Positions 52,744 to 61,793 of a stretch of DNA of 64,000 nt are shown here, in pieces; the first letter of the stretch is position 1, and each line of letters begins with the position of its first letter. A program made the translations under genes and the position numbers. Under the pieces are notes generated by a model. It did not search any database, was not told where the DNA came from, and was given only the letters and a program-made list of their open reading frames with translations. The stretch covers positions 1 to 64,000 of the forward strand of contig DASZIL010000151.1 of the NCBI GenBank assembly GCA_035949255.1, written 5' to 3'. The DNA is from GAS188 sp035949255 (GTDB lineage Bacteria; Pseudomonadota; Alphaproteobacteria; Rhizobiales; Beijerinckiaceae).

Positions 52744-53564
52744 GCGAGACGGCAAGAATGGCGCTGACGCCCGGCATGGCTTTACCGATTTCCGACCGCG
52801 ATCGGCCGGGTGGCGCGCCTTCTCGTGAGCCCGTGGAAGCACAAAAGCGCATCGCGCTCGTCATCCCCACGCTCAACGAGGAGGAGGCGATCGGGCCCCT
52901 CCTCGCGCGTTTGCCTTCGGGCGTTGTCGATAAGGTCATCATCGCCGACGGCGGCAGCACCGACAGGACGCTCGAGCGCGCCCGTGAAATGGGCGCAACC
53001 GCGATCGAGGCCGGGCGTGGCTATGGGCGCGCATGCTGGCGAGGCGCGCTCGCGGCTGGAGATGATTGCGCGATCGTGGCGTTCATGGACGGCGACGGCG
53101 CGGACAAGCCCGAGCTCATCTCGCGCCTCATCGGGCCGATCATGAAGGGGGAAGCCGATTTCGTCATCGGCTCCCGGCTGCGGGGAACGCGCGTTAAGGG
53201 AAGCATGTCCGCCCATCAGATCATCGCCGGTCTCGCGCTCGGATATGCGATGCGGCTTTCCCATGGCGTTCGCTACACCGACATGTGCGCTTTTCGCGCG
53301 ATCCGCCGCTCGAGCTTGATGGCGCTTGGCATGCGCGAGATGACCTATGGCTGGAATATCGAGATGCAGATGCGGGCCGCGGCCGCGCAGCTGCGCATTC
53401 TCGAATTGCCCGTCGATTACGGCTTGCGCGAAGGCGGCGTCTCGAAGGTCGCCGGCAGCCTGCGCGGCACGCTGCGCGCGAGCACGCGCATCATCGCGAC
53501 TTTCCTTCGCGTTTGGCGCGAAACGAGGACGGCTCAGCCAAAAGGCGACGCTCGGGACGGCTGA
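52740..53564 (+). CDS. Family 2 glycosyltransferase, dolichol-phosphate mannosyltransferase-like
   Basis: 274 residues from the GTG at 52740, the third GTGA overlap in a row. GT-A fold: IALVIPTLNEEEAIGPLL (about 40-57), IIADGGSTDRT, the metal-binding MDGDGADKPE, and VIGSRLRG. This pattern is that of DPM1-like enzymes that attach a hexose to polyprenyl phosphate. It probably supplies the GT-C enzyme of the same cluster. Last gene of the four; the convergent sdhB ends 34 bp away. Confidence 0.86.
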   Translation: MSETARMALTPGMALPISDRDRPGGAPSREPVEAQKRIALVIPTLNEEEAIGPLLARLPSGVVDKVIIADGGSTDRTLERAREMGATAIEAGRGYGRACWRGALAAGDDCAIVAFMDGDGADKPELISRLIGPIMKGEADFVIGSRLRGTRVKGSMSAHQIIAGLALGYAMRLSHGVRYTDMCAFRAIRRSSLMALGMREMTYGWNIEMQMRAAAAQLRILELPVDYGLREGGVSKVAGSLRGTLRASTRIIATFLRVWRETRTAQPKGDARDG

Positions 53565-53598
53565 GTGAGCTTCCCGAGATGTGCCCCTTGGGGCCGGC

Positions 53599-54378
53599 TC
53601 ACACCCGCCGCTCGACCATCATCTTCTTGATCTCGGCGATGGCCTTCGCCGGGTTGAGGCCCTTGGGGCAGGTCTGCGCACAATTCATGATGGTGTGGCA
53701 GCGGTAGAGGCGGAAAGGGTCTTCGAGATGATCGAGCCTTTCGCCCGTCGCCTCGTCGCGTGAATCGATCAGCCAGCGATAGGCCTGAAGCAGCGCGGCC
53801 GGGCCGAGATAGCGCTCGCCGTTCCACCAATAGCTCGGGCATGAGGTCGAGCAGCAGGCGCAGAGGATGCATTCGTAAAGCCCATCGAGCTTGGCGCGAT
53901 CGGCTTCGGACTGGCGCCACTCCTTCTCGGGCTCACGCGTTTGCGTCTGCAGCCAAGGCTCGATCGAGGCGTGTTGCGCGTAAAAAGTCGTCATGTCCGG
54001 CACGAGGTCCTTGACCACGGCCATATGCGGCAAGGGATAGATCTTGATCGGGTGCTTCACCTCGTCCATGCCGCGCGTGCAGGCGAGCGTGTTGCCGCCA
54101 TCGATATTCATCGCGCAAGAGCCACAAATGCCTTCGCGGCAAGAGCGGCGAAAGGTGAGCGTCGGGTCGATCTTCGATTTGATCCAGATGAGCCCGTCGA
54201 GGATCATCGGGCCGCAATCGCCGCGATCGACGAAATAAGTTTCGACGCGCGGATTGGCGCCCGTGTCGGGATCGTAGCGATAAATGCGAAACTCGGTGAC
54301 CGATTTTGCACCTTGCGGCCTAGGCCAGATCTTGCCGGCCGTGATCTTAGAGTTCTTGGGAAGTGCGAATTCAACCAT
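53599..54378 (-). CDS. sdhB: Succinate dehydrogenase iron-sulfur subunit
   Basis: 259 residues. Three clusters are visible: [2Fe-2S] in CREGICGSCAMNIDGG, [4Fe-4S] in CILCACCSTSCP and [3Fe-4S] in CHTIMNCAQTCPKGLNP. It carries electrons from SdhA flavin to the heme/quinone subunits in the inner membrane. The ATG at 54378 (MVEFALPKNSKI) is preferred over one four codons upstream. Last gene of sdhCDAB, 90 bp after sdhA. Confidence 0.95.
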   Translation of the reverse strand: MVEFALPKNSKITAGKIWPRPQGAKSVTEFRIYRYDPDTGANPRVETYFVDRGDCGPMILDGLIWIKSKIDPTLTFRRSCREGICGSCAMNIDGGNTLACTRGMDEVKHPIKIYPLPHMAVVKDLVPDMTTFYAQHASIEPWLQTQTREPEKEWRQSEADRAKLDGLYECILCACCSTSCPSYWWNGERYLGPAALLQAYRWLIDSRDEATGERLDHLEDPFRLYRCHTIMNCAQTCPKGLNPAKAIAEIKKMMVERRV

Positions 54379-54468
54379 TGATGATTTCAATCCCGAATAA
54401 GCCCCGTATCGCGGTTCGAACCGAAGCTCGCCACCCGATACCCTGGATCATTTTCTGTCGGATATTCC

Positions 54469-56307
54469 TCAATACACCCTGGCCTTCGGCTCGATATAGG
54501 CGATGTCGTTCGAGAGCGTGAAGCTGTGCACCGGGCGATAGTCGATTTTCACCTCGCGCTTCTCCGGGTCGATCCAGGAAAGCGTGTGCTTCATCCATTG
54601 CTTGTCGTCGCGATCGGGGAAATCTTCACGCGCATGCGCGCCGCGGCTTTCCGTCCGGTTGAGCGCCGAGTCCATGGTGACGACGGCCTGGACGACGAGG
54701 TTGTCGAGCTCGAGCGTCTCGACGAGGTCGGAGTTCCAGATCAGCGATCGATCGGTGACGTTGATATCGTCGATACCTTTCCACACATCGTGGATGAGCT
54801 TGTGGCCTTCCTCCAGCACCTCCCCGGTGCGGAACACCGCGCAATTCGATTGCATCACCCGTTGCATCTTGTCGCGCAACTGCGCGGTCGGCGTGCCTCC
54901 CTTGGCATGGCGGAAGCGGTCGAGCCGCGTGAGCGCGAGCTCACCCGCGTCGGCGGGAAGCTCCGGCTGTGATTCGCCAGCATGGAGCAGCTCGGCGCAG
55001 CGCAGACCCGCGGCGCGCCCGAAGACGACGAGATCGATGAGCGAGTTCGAGCCGAGGCGGTTTGCGCCATGCACCGAGACGCAAGCGGCCTCCCCGATCG
55101 CCATCAGGCCCCGCACGACCGCGTCGTCGTCGGCACCCTTCTTGGTGAGCACCTCGGCGTGGTACGAGGTCGGCACGCCGCCCATGTTGTAGTGGACGGT
55201 CGGCAGCACCGGGATCGGCTCCTTGGTGAGATCGACGCCGGCGAAAATCTTCGCGCTCTCGGAAATGCCCGGAAGGCGCTCATGCAGCACCTTCGGATCG
55301 AGGTGGTCGAGGTGAAGGAAAATATGATCCTTCTTGGCGCCGACGCCTCGGCCTTCCCGGATCTCGATCGTCATTGAACGTGAGACGACGTCGCGCGACG
55401 CGAGGTCCTTGGCCGAGGGCGCGTAACGCTCCATGAAGCGCTCGCCTTCGGAATTCGTGAGATAACCGCCCTCCCCTCGCGCCCCTTCGGTGATCAAACA
55501 ACCAGCGCCGTAAATGCCGGTCGGATGAAATTGCACGAATTCCATGTCCTGGAGCGGCAAGCCGGCGCGCAGCGCCATGGCGCTGCCGTCGCCCGTGCAG
55601 GTATGGGCGGAAGTCGCGGAGAAATAGGCGCGGCCATAGCCGCCGGTCGCGAGCACGGTCATCTTCGCGCGGAAGCGGTGGAGAGTGCCGTCGTCGAGCT
55701 TCAGCGCCACGACGCCTCGGCAGCGGCCTTCCTGATCCATGATCAGGTCGATGGCGAAATATTCGATGAAGAACTGGCTTCGCTCCTTCACCGCCTGGCC
55801 GTAGAGCGTGTGCAAGATCGCGTGGCCGGTGCGGTCGGCGGCGGCGCAAGTGCGCTGCGCCTGGCCGCCATGGCCGTAATCCTTGGTCATGCCGCCGAAC
55901 GGGCGCTGAAAAATCCGGCCATCTTCCGTGCGCGAGAAGGGCACGCCCCAATGCTCGAGCTCGTAGACGGCGGCCGGCGCGTTGCGCACCAGATATTCGA
56001 TCGCGTCCTGGTCGCCCAGCCAGTCCGACCCTTTCACCGTGTCGTACATATGCCAGCGCCAATCGTCGGGATGCATATTGCCGAGCGCGGCCGAGATGCC
56101 GCCTTGCGCCGCGACCGTGTGCGAACGCGTCGGGAAGACCTTGGTGATGCAGGCGGTCTTGAGTCCGGCTTCGGCGCATCCGACCGTCGCGCGCAAGCCT
56201 GCCCCTCCGGCGCCGACGACCACCACATCGAACGCATGATCCGTGATCGCATAGGCCTTGCCGTTCTGCGCGGGGGCCGTTCCGTTCGCCTTGCCGTTCA
56301 TCGCCAT
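54469..56307 (-). CDS. sdhA: Succinate dehydrogenase flavoprotein subunit
   Basis: 612 residues from the ATG at 56307, which has GAGG 9 bases upstream; a TTG at 56322 and an ATG at 56313 are alternatives. FAD motif VVVVGAGGAGLRATVGCAEA, covalent-FAD histidine in TRSHTVAAQGG, and active-site HPTGIYGAGCLITEGARGEG. It oxidises succinate to fumarate in the TCA cycle and respiratory complex II. Its start lies just after the sdhD stop (coupled). Confidence 0.95.
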   Translation of the reverse strand: MAMNGKANGTAPAQNGKAYAITDHAFDVVVVGAGGAGLRATVGCAEAGLKTACITKVFPTRSHTVAAQGGISAALGNMHPDDWRWHMYDTVKGSDWLGDQDAIEYLVRNAPAAVYELEHWGVPFSRTEDGRIFQRPFGGMTKDYGHGGQAQRTCAAADRTGHAILHTLYGQAVKERSQFFIEYFAIDLIMDQEGRCRGVVALKLDDGTLHRFRAKMTVLATGGYGRAYFSATSAHTCTGDGSAMALRAGLPLQDMEFVQFHPTGIYGAGCLITEGARGEGGYLTNSEGERFMERYAPSAKDLASRDVVSRSMTIEIREGRGVGAKKDHIFLHLDHLDPKVLHERLPGISESAKIFAGVDLTKEPIPVLPTVHYNMGGVPTSYHAEVLTKKGADDDAVVRGLMAIGEAACVSVHGANRLGSNSLIDLVVFGRAAGLRCAELLHAGESQPELPADAGELALTRLDRFRHAKGGTPTAQLRDKMQRVMQSNCAVFRTGEVLEEGHKLIHDVWKGIDDINVTDRSLIWNSDLVETLELDNLVVQAVVTMDSALNRTESRGAHAREDFPDRDDKQWMKHTLSWIDPEKREVKIDYRPVHSFTLSNDIAYIEPKARVY

Positions 56308-56318
56308 GGTCATCTTCC

Positions 56319-56717
56319 TCAAACGAGCCGCGCGAGGCCGATCTTCAGAATCGCATAAACGGCCGAGAGCGCGAAGGCGAAGGCAAAAAAGCTGTTGGCG
56401 AGAAGCGCCAACAGCTTCAATCCCTCGCCATGCACATAATCCTCGATGATCACCTGCATGCCGATGCGCATGTGGACGGCGGCGCTGATCACGCCGGCGA
56501 GCAGGATGAGCGAGGCGAAGGGATGCGAGATGACCCTGATCGCTTCGGCATAGGGCTTGCCGATCAGCATCAACACGATGGTGACAAGGCCGATTGCGAG
56601 CACAACGTTGGCAAGGCCCGTGAGGCGCTGATGCCAGAAATGAGCGGTGCCGCTTTTCGCCGAACCGAGCCCCCTGACACGGGCGAGCGGCGTGCGCATG
56701 GTGGAGGTCGTCGTCAT
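56319..56717 (-). CDS. sdhD: Succinate dehydrogenase membrane anchor subunit
   Basis: 132 residues, three membrane segments. The quinone/heme region is in AHFWHQRLTGLANVVLAIG and SAAVHMRIGMQVIIEDYVHG, with the heme-ligand histidine in HMRIGMQ. With SdhC it anchors complex II and binds quinone. Confidence 0.9.
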   Translation of the reverse strand: MTTTSTMRTPLARVRGLGSAKSGTAHFWHQRLTGLANVVLAIGLVTIVLMLIGKPYAEAIRVISHPFASLILLAGVISAAVHMRIGMQVIIEDYVHGEGLKLLALLANSFFAFAFALSAVYAILKIGLARLV

Positions 56718-56746
56718 GGCGTCACTTTGCTCCCGTCGAGGCCATT

Positions 56747-57142
56747 TCAGTGCCAGGCAAGGGCTACGGCCCAGAGGATGAGGGTCAGCACGGCCGAGCC
56801 CGCGAGGTTGGCCCAGGCGAGCGTATCGCGCGTCCCTGCCTCCATCCCCCTTCCGCTGTCCCAGATGAAGTGCCTGATCCCGCCGAGCATGTGGTGGATA
56901 AGCGCGAAGCTGTAGCCAAAGAGCACGACCCGACCGGGAATGGACCCGAAAACCGCGCTCGCCCTATCGTAAGCGGCCTCACCAGAAGCGGCGGAGAGCA
57001 GCAGGAACACGAGCAAAACCGTTCCGAAATAGAGCGCGCCGCCAGTGATACGGTGCCCGATCGACATCACCATGGTGATCGGCCAGCGATACACCTGAAG
57101 ATGGGGGGAAAGCGGGCGTGAGCGCGTCTGTGTTTCTGTCAT
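56747..57142 (-). CDS. sdhC: Succinate dehydrogenase cytochrome b556 subunit
   Basis: 131 residues, three membrane segments. Signature SPHLQVYRWPITMVMSIGHR with the RxTG element, and the heme-ligand histidine in LIHHMLGGIRHFIWD. First gene of sdhCDAB; promoter expected in the 173-bp gap shared with the divergent amidohydrolase gene. Confidence 0.92.
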   Translation of the reverse strand: MTETQTRSRPLSPHLQVYRWPITMVMSIGHRITGGALYFGTVLLVFLLLSAASGEAAYDRASAVFGSIPGRVVLFGYSFALIHHMLGGIRHFIWDSGRGMEAGTRDTLAWANLAGSAVLTLILWAVALAWH

Positions 57143-57315
57143 CGGCCGGAATCCAAAATCCTGGGCACATGGGAGAGGTAATCAAACTTGGCGCGCTGTG
57201 CAATGCAGCATGTGCGCGGCGCGCGAACGTCGGCCATGCGGGGTGAGGCGTCCCCTCCCGCCTTGCCAGGGCTTTCGCACGCGGCCATCATCTTGAACGG
57301 TCAAGGAAACAGGAG

Positions 57316-58518
57316 ATGATCATGGCGGTCGAGGTGGCCGGCGGCCCGATGAGGGGCAAGCTCGTCCTGCGCAATATTTCCACGCTGTTTTCGGGCGATC
57401 TTTCCCATCCCGTTCTCGATGCCGACACGATCATCGCTGTCGATGGCCGAATCAGCGCGGTCGGCCGGGAAAAGGATCTCGACGCGCACAATCCCGATCT
57501 CGTCATCGATGCGAAGGGATCGGCGCTCGCGCCGGGCTTGATCGACAGCCATTGCCACCCTGCCTTCGGCGATTGGACGCCGCGCCAAAATCAGCTCGGC
57601 TGGATCGAAAGCTGCGTGCATGGCGGGGTCACCACTTTCGTCTCCGCCGGCGAGGTGCATCTTCCCGGAAGGCCGAAGGACCGGCTCGGCGTCAAATCGC
57701 TCGCCATCGCGGCCGAGCGCGCCTTCTCAAATTTCCGCCCGATGGGCGCCAAGGTGCTGGCCGGAGCGCCGGTGCCCGAAAGCATCATGACCGAGGAGGA
57801 TTATGCCGAGCTCGCCGAAGCGGGAGTGAAGCGCATCGGCGAGATCGGGCTTGGCACGGTGAACACGGGGCCGGAGGCGAAAAAACATGTCGAATGGGCG
57901 CGCAAGCACGGCATCGAGACCATCATCCACACCGGCGGCCCTTCGATCCCGGGCTCGAACCTGATCAGCCGCGAGATCGTGCTCGAGGCCGACCCCGATG
58001 TGATCAGCCACATCAACGGCGGGCATACCGCGCTGCCGAAGGGCTGCATTTGCGCCTTGTGCGAACAAGGGCGAGGCGCGATCGAGATCGTCCACAACGG
58101 CAATGAGCGAGCGGCCCTCATCGCGCTCGAAGCGGCCAAGGGCCTCGGCATCATGCACAAGGTGATCCTCGGCACTGACGCGCCGGCGGGCTCTGGCGTG
58201 CAGCCGCTTGGCATCTTGCGCACGCTCGTGTTCCTCTCGAGCTTCGGCGGGCTCAAGGCCGGCGAGGCGATCGCGCTCGCGTCCGGCAATACCGCGAAGA
58301 TCCGCAACCTCGACGGCGGCTTGATCGCACCGGGCAGACCTGCGGATTTCGTCTTCATCGATCGCCCGCAGCATTCGGCGGGGAAGACGGTGAGCGAGGC
58401 GATCGAGCTCGGCGATATCCCCGGCATCGGCATGGTGGTGATCGACGGCAACGTGCGGCTCGCCCGCTCGCGCAACACCCCGCCCGCCGATAAGGTGCCG
58501 CGGGTCGTCGAGGGTTGA
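57316..58518 (+). CDS. ena: Enamidase-like amidohydrolase
   Basis: 400 residues of the amidohydrolase superfamily and closest in pattern to enamidase, which in E. barkeri hydrolyses 6-oxo-1,4,5,6-tetrahydronicotinate to 2-formylglutarate and ammonia, directly after 6-hydroxynicotinate reductase. Metal ligands: LIDSHCHPAFGD (about 74-85), ETIIHTGGPS, VISHINGGHTAL, and the aspartate in LGTDAPAGSG. Start at 57316; ATGs three and twelve codons later are also possible. Its partner reductase-like gene is in this same window at 8662-10113. An SDR gene follows 194 bp downstream. Confidence 0.72.
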   Translation: MIMAVEVAGGPMRGKLVLRNISTLFSGDLSHPVLDADTIIAVDGRISAVGREKDLDAHNPDLVIDAKGSALAPGLIDSHCHPAFGDWTPRQNQLGWIESCVHGGVTTFVSAGEVHLPGRPKDRLGVKSLAIAAERAFSNFRPMGAKVLAGAPVPESIMTEEDYAELAEAGVKRIGEIGLGTVNTGPEAKKHVEWARKHGIETIIHTGGPSIPGSNLISREIVLEADPDVISHINGGHTALPKGCICALCEQGRGAIEIVHNGNERAALIALEAAKGLGIMHKVILGTDAPAGSGVQPLGILRTLVFLSSFGGLKAGEAIALASGNTAKIRNLDGGLIAPGRPADFVFIDRPQHSAGKTVSEAIELGDIPGIGMVVIDGNVRLARSRNTPPADKVPRVVEG

Positions 58519-58712
58519 GGCGGGCGATGACCCTCCTCGCTTCGTCGAGGGCGGATCCTCCTCCCCCCGCTCTCCTTCGCAGCGCTTCGGAGAGCTCGGC
58601 CGGGGATGATACCGCACCTTCCCGCCCGACACCGAGCTTTCCCTGATCGACGAAGCTTCGGCGGCACGCTAAGGACAGCGCGCTTGGAAACATTTGAGGA
58701 AGGCACGGATCC

Positions 58713-59471
58713 ATGGCGTCACAGGAAAAGATCGCGCTCGTGACGGGCGCCAGCAGCGGCGTCGGCCGGGCAACGGCGCATGCGCTGATGAAGGCGGGCT
58801 ACACGGTCGTGCTGGCCGGACGTCGCAAGGATGCGCTCGAGGCCACGGCCGCCCAGGGCAAGGCGTTTGGCGGAAAATCCCTCGTGGTGGCCGCCGACGT
58901 CACCGATCACGCCTCCGTCAAGGCGCTCTTCGCCAGGACGAAGGAGGCTTTCGGGCGCCTCGATGTCCTATTCAACAATGCCGGCATCGGCGCGCCGCCC
59001 GTCCCGATGGAGGAGCTCACTTACGAGCAGTGGAAGAAGGTCGTCGACACCAATCTTTCGGGCCCCTTCTTGTGCACGCAAGAAGCGATCAAGATCATGA
59101 AGGCGCAATCGCCGCGCGGCGGCCGCATCATCAACAACGGCTCGATCTCGGCGCATACGCCGCGCCCCAACTCCGCCCCTTACACCTCGACCAAGCACGC
59201 CATCACGGGCCTCACGAAATCGACCGCGCTTGACGGGCGAGCTCACGATATCGCCTGCGGGCAGGTCGACATCGGCAACGCGGCTTCCGAGATGACCGAG
59301 CGCATGAAATCAGGCGTTCCGCAGGCCGATGGTTCGACGAAGGTCGAGCCCGTGATGGCGGCCGAGAATGTCGCAAGCGCGGTGGTTTACATGGCGAGCC
59401 TTCCGCCCGACGCGAATGTGCTCTTCCTCACGGTGATGGCGACGAAAATGCCCTTCGTTGGGCGGGGATAA
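58713..59471 (+). CDS. Short-chain dehydrogenase/reductase
   Basis: 252 residues, classical SDR: cofactor motif TGASSGVGRA (about 12-21), LFNNAGIG, catalytic serine in NNGSISAHTPRP, and YTSTK with the catalytic tyrosine and lysine. The C-terminal LFLTVMATKMPFVGRG belongs to a subgroup of SDRs common in rhizobia. Being downstream of the enamidase-like gene it might reduce the aldehyde product 2-formylglutarate, but E. barkeri uses a different family for that step, so the role is open. Confidence 0.84.
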   Translation: MASQEKIALVTGASSGVGRATAHALMKAGYTVVLAGRRKDALEATAAQGKAFGGKSLVVAADVTDHASVKALFARTKEAFGRLDVLFNNAGIGAPPVPMEELTYEQWKKVVDTNLSGPFLCTQEAIKIMKAQSPRGGRIINNGSISAHTPRPNSAPYTSTKHAITGLTKSTALDGRAHDIACGQVDIGNAASEMTERMKSGVPQADGSTKVEPVMAAENVASAVVYMASLPPDANVLFLTVMATKMPFVGRG

Positions 59472-59622
59472 TCATCTCCTTAGCGAGCCGCCGCCGTGAC
59501 GGCCGGCGTTGCTCGCAAGGTGGCCGTCACCCAGCGGCCTGTTCTTGGCTTGGCGTGCGTTTACCCCCTATGGATCAGTGGGGCGCAAGCGCGCCACGCC
59601 CCCGATCCACGTGGCGCGAGCA

Positions 59623-59651
59623 TTGACGTGCGCCCAAGCCTCTTCTATCAC
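59623..59651 (+). promoter_or_regulatory. Promoter of tRNA-Asp
   Basis: TTGACG (59623-59628) and TATCAC (59646-59651) with a 17-bp spacer, 11 bp before the first tRNA base. The good -35 and spacing fit the alphaproteobacterial RpoD pattern for stable RNA genes. Confidence 0.65.
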
Positions 59652-59662
59652 GCGCACGCTAT

Positions 59663-59739
<77 letters not shown>

Positions 59740-59800
59740 GTGTTTTCAGGCGCTTAGGCATGGATCTTCTTTCACGGTTAGAATCGCCAAGCCGGCGCCG

Positions 59801-60398
59801 TTAAACTTTTGTGCCCCGTATGGCCGTCCGGCCATCGAGCCTGGCGCGGTCCACCATTCGGATAACAGCACTGTTCACGGGCAAATATGTGCGCTCGCGG
59901 GTTGGTGGCGATGGAATTGGCCATCTTCGAGCCGATTTGCTCTGCGCTCGCGCCGCCGGCAAGTGCTCCGGTCGCGCCGGAGCGACGAGCATCCATAAGC
60001 ATGCGCGTGTCGCCTGGAAAGATTCTGGCACGGACAGCCCGAAAATCGTCTCCCAGCGTGTCCTTGGAATACGCGGCGCGCGAGCGGTTACGGAACAGCG
60101 GGGATCCGCAAATCGTTTCGGGGGTGTTCTTAAGATAGTTGTCCATCAGTCGGCGTGTCCTGGCGCTTAATGTCCCAATTGCAGTCTTGCCGGTCTTCGC
60201 CCTCGGTATTCTGAAACCATCGGAACATATATGCTCCCTGGCCAGTCGGTGGGCGTCCACGGGGCTGAATCCGGTATCCCAAGCGATTGCGATCACGACG
60301 GCAAGGCCGTGATAGCCCAATCGCCGTGCGGCCTTGATGAGCCGCACGATCTTAGGCCTGTGACGGCTTAGCGAGTGGCAGGGGCTTTCGAACCGGAC
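59801..60398 (-). pseudogene. Decayed tyrosine recombinase (phage-type integrase)
   Basis: Only the C-terminal catalytic half remains. After an in-frame TAA at its 5' end the frame reads RPKIVRLIKAARRLG, AWDTGFSPVDAHRLA (part of the family's first catalytic arginine region) and DARRSGATGALAGG (second arginine region). At the G-run 59899-59901 there is one base too many: past it the true C-terminus, RTYLPVNSAVIRMVDRARLD with the likely catalytic tyrosine, continues in another frame. So it is truncated and frameshifted. It points at, and ends 61 bp from, tRNA-Asp, the usual place for an integrase of an element inserted in a tRNA gene. Confidence 0.8.
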
Positions 60399-60480
60399 TT
60401 ACACTTGCTCCCCGTTGCTGTATAGCCGAATAACTGTATTTTGATTGTCCCAGTCGTAAAATTTTTACGCGGGGGGTTAG

Positions 60481-60595
60481 GAGTCCCGCCGCAACCCCAC
60501 CCCACCCAGCGAACATAGAGGATGGGGCCTGCCTGGTTTGGATTTGCTTAGGGTGGGGCGGGGGTGCGCTATTGGGGTGAATGTTGGAAATGGAC
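60481..60595. repeat. Shuffled repeat module 1, copy A
   Basis: About 115 bp, clearly related to 62401-62512: both read GAGTCCCGC-like, then CCACCCCACCCAGC, AACAT, a G-rich run, TTTGCTTAGG-like and TTGGGG. Some 70 bp later comes module 2. Origin unknown. Confidence 0.6.
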
Positions 60596-60663
60596 GGATA
60601 AGAGCTGCCGATGGTCTGGCAATCTATCAGTGTCTTACCGCAAAGTTAGACGGAGGAGCCCTC

Positions 60664-60745
60664 CGCAACTGCAACGACATGCGCTCGCGCCTGCCGCACG
60701 ATTTCAGCCACCCATGCAACATCACATCCTGACTAGGCTTCCTCC
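60664..60745. repeat. Shuffled repeat module 2, copy A
   Basis: Related to 62292-62385: shared CAACTGCAA, GACA, GCGCTC, CGCCT, CCGCAC and ATTTCAGC blocks. On the minus strand both copies can be read as a short peptide of type AEIVRxARAxV, hinting at a shared decayed coding sequence. No frame is intact. Confidence 0.55.
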
Positions 60746-60806
60746 CTAATGCGCAAACGGCCGCTGGCGGATTCAGAAGGAACATTAGCTAGACTTGGTT
60801 TGACCT

Positions 60807-61793
60807 TCACAGAAAAAGCCCGCCTTCGAGTGAGGCGGGGCAGTCAAGGCGCTTGCGCTCGACACCTAATTCTTCCAACCGGCAAATCTCTCGCCGCTTT
60901 GTCAACATAGTCCAGAGGACTCGGATTGGCTTGGGCCGAAGATCCCAGTAGGAGCCCAGCAGGTAATCGGCCGAATCCGGCTGAAAGGGATGATGCCCAG
61001 AGAATGGGTAAAGCGCTATCTCTCCGACGTAAATTTGGTCATCGCATTCGTACATATCCACCCTAACATGATCGAGCCCGGCGGCCAGGCGCTCTGCAAT
61101 CCGGATCATTTCGTCGAAGTGACGCGGAGGATTGACGGGCTTAGGCGGTGGATGAACAGCCTTCCAGGGAAGCTGCGTCCAATCCAACGTATGATACGAA
61201 ACCATAGGCATTCGATTCTTGCCAGACATGGTCACGCTTCGAATCACCTTTACGACTCCATGAAAGACGAAGAATTTGCGCTCGATCGGTGGCAAGCCAT
61301 TTTTTTGCGACAAGAGTTGCTCCGCCATCAACCGGCGTGGGACATTGACATACCCAATTTCATTAGTTGTTGATCCGTGGCACGCCTCGAGCCAGGCACG
61401 CGCAGTTTGCCGGATGGCTTGCTGATTCTGTGCGGCTCTATCCTCGACAATGATGGTGTGGGCAGTGCTATGTGTGCTCTTGACAATATAGGGAGGAATA
61501 AGTGCCTCGAACGGTATGTCGTCAGGAGTATTACCTGTCCAAAGCAAGGGCACGAGATATTGCGGCCCAACCCGCTCGCTGACGAAGTCACGCACTGCCA
61601 GCTTGTCGCAGAGAACAACATAGAGTGGGTTGAGGTCAAAAAGTTTTCGCCATTGGATTTTCTCAGTGTAACGTACCGGAAAGATTAGCGACGGGTAGAA
61701 CCCGTGTGCCGCGTGGTAGGCGCCGCAAATTCGTCGGATGGCGCGCACCCAATCCCATATCCTTGGAAAGAGAACCGAGCACGGCTTTGCCAC
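60807..61793 (-). CDS. TupA-like ATP-grasp protein
   Basis: 328 residues from the GTG at 61793, chosen for GAGG six bases upstream and because it gives the usual family length; the frame is open further upstream without similarity. Core motifs: TEKIQWRKLFDLNPLYVVLC, DKLAVRDFV, then IVKSTHSTAHTIIVED (nucleotide-binding strand), and HVRVDMYECDDQIYVGEIAL with the metal-binding acidic residues. TupA-type ATP-grasp proteins are found in polysaccharide and teichuronopeptide clusters and are thought to ligate amino acids onto sugars. Its last codons overlap a terminator hairpin, and it stands alone in the island-like region. Confidence 0.78.
   Translation of the reverse strand: MAKPCSVLFPRIWDWVRAIRRICGAYHAAHGFYPSLIFPVRYTEKIQWRKLFDLNPLYVVLCDKLAVRDFVSERVGPQYLVPLLWTGNTPDDIPFEALIPPYIVKSTHSTAHTIIVEDRAAQNQQAIRQTARAWLEACHGSTTNEIGYVNVPRRLMAEQLLSQKNGLPPIERKFFVFHGVVKVIRSVTMSGKNRMPMVSYHTLDWTQLPWKAVHPPPKPVNPPRHFDEMIRIAERLAAGLDHVRVDMYECDDQIYVGEIALYPFSGHHPFQPDSADYLLGSYWDLRPKPIRVLWTMLTKRREICRLEELGVERKRLDCPASLEGGLFL
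60813..60841 (-). terminator. Intrinsic terminator inside the end of the ATP-grasp gene
   Basis: On the minus strand CCCGCCT (60833-60839) pairs with AGGCGGG (60819-60825), followed by C and five T (60813-60817). It lies before the stop codon at 60807-60809, so most transcripts would end just inside the last codons unless translation keeps the hairpin open. This suggests that the native 3' end of the gene has been altered. Confidence 0.6.
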
